Translations under genes and position numbers: made by a program
In this document: positions 5,162 through 5,466 of the stretch, piece by piece
Layout: each line of letters begins with the position of its first letter
How positions within the stretch are numbered: position 1 is the stretch's first letter
From: Methanomassiliicoccaceae archaeon
GTDB taxonomy: Archaea; Thermoplasmatota; Thermoplasmata; Methanomassiliicoccales; UBA472
Assembly (NCBI GenBank): GCA_016919565.1
Contig: JACXTO010000213.1
Coordinates: 1 to 5,466, forward strand
Direction of reading: 5' to 3'
Length of the DNA: 5,466 bases
Notes under the pieces: generated by a model
Told to the model about the DNA's origin: nothing
Database searches by the model: none
Seen by the model: the letters and a program-made list of their open reading frames with translations, nothing else

Positions 5162-5466
5162 GTGGCTAAGGAGGACCAGGCCAAGCAGATCGAGGAGCTC
5201 ACCAAGCGCATCGCCGAGCTGGAGGCGGCCATAAGCCAGGTAGCCCGGCCATACGCCGAGGTGGTGCATCAGCTCTCGATGTTCCAGGACACGGTCCAGA
5301 AGTACTTCCGCCTCCTGGACCTGTACCAGAAGCACGGCGTGGTGAGCATAGATACCATCCTGCCGGAGGTGAAGGACCCGATATCCAAGGAGATCATGCG
5401 GGTGCTCCTCGACAAGCCGGGCCTGAACATATCCGAGGTGACCGAGGAGCTCAAGGCGAGGAGGGG
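5162..5466 (+). CDS. Unnamed protein with N-terminal coiled coil and probable winged helix-turn-helix, 3' part outside the window
   Basis: A GTG start at 5162 opens a frame of 101 full codons that runs off the right edge. Residues 3-27 (KEDQAKQIEELTKRIAELEA onward) show heptad-like spacing and high Glu/Lys content, as in a coiled coil. Residues 30-60 are helical and aromatic-rich (YAEVVHQL, VQKYFRLLDLYQKHG). Residues 74-101 (ISKEIMRVLLDKPGLNISEVTEELKARR) resemble the first helices of an ArsR/MarR-type winged helix: a helix, then PGLNIS, then a second helix leading to the recognition helix beyond the edge. A DNA-binding regulator that dimerises through the coiled coil is the likeliest role; I recognise no specific family. 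Codon use looks like its neighbours. GTG is chosen because the frame has no earlier start with a better promoter, and because the TATA-like element sits 26.5 bases upstream. The ATG at 5160 is in another frame. Confidence 0.72.
   Translation, partial: MAKEDQAKQIEELTKRIAELEAAISQVARPYAEVVHQLSMFQDTVQKYFRLLDLYQKHGVVSIDTILPEVKDPISKEIMRVLLDKPGLNISEVTEELKARR

Noticed and set aside
1..5466. CRISPR array, transposon ends or a defence system
   Set aside because: I saw no regularly spaced direct repeats, no terminal inverted repeats with target duplications, and no transposase or nuclease-effector genes beyond the housekeeping RecJ-like protein.

Overview
The window is archaeal. It carries an archaeal-type ribosomal protein S15, a Kae1-type t6A synthase subunit, a fibrillarin-like 2'-O-methyltransferase, a tRNA gene without an encoded CCA end, and AT-rich TATA-like elements about 26 bases before several starts. 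The S15 element is a textbook TTTATATA box. The coding DNA is GC-rich and the proteins look mesophilic. My best guess is a euryarchaeal or Thermoplasmatota lineage such as Methanomassiliicoccales, but the lineage is an inference with low confidence.

Layout from left to right. Bases 2-322 (+) are the 3' end of a large-subunit (HPII/KatE-type) catalase cut by the window edge. A gene-poor stretch (323-791) follows. It holds a perfect 10-bp inverted repeat with a short T run, a T-rich tract, a tRNA-Val(GAC) gene on the minus strand, and a promoter region for a small glutaredoxin-like protein (792-1034, +). Kae1 (1107-2090, +) converges on a DHH/DHHA1 RecJ-like nuclease (2091-3446, -) with no base between the two stop codons. 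The nuclease lies 6 bases downstream of rps15 (3453-3908, -), and both are probably read from the strong TATA box at 3982-3989. Further right, a fibrillarin-like methyltransferase (4433-5107, -) overlaps a Nudix hydrolase (4056-4436, -) by ATGA. A short AT-rich region separates fibrillarin from a divergent GTG-started gene (5162 to the right edge, +). That last gene encodes a coiled coil followed by what looks like a winged helix-turn-helix.

Most of the content is core information processing: translation (S15, tRNA-Val), tRNA modification (Kae1 for t6A at position 37), rRNA/tRNA ribose methylation (fibrillarin), and replication or repair (RecJ-like/GAN family). The catalase tail and the glutaredoxin-like protein add an oxidative-stress or redox element at the left. 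I see no convincing novel defence or mobile system. The points most worth a second look are the fibrillarin-Nudix coupling without an adjacent nop5, the overlapping divergent promoters with apparently leaderless starts, the stop-to-stop palindrome between kae1 and recJ, the hairpin after the catalase, and the unnamed partial regulator at the right edge.
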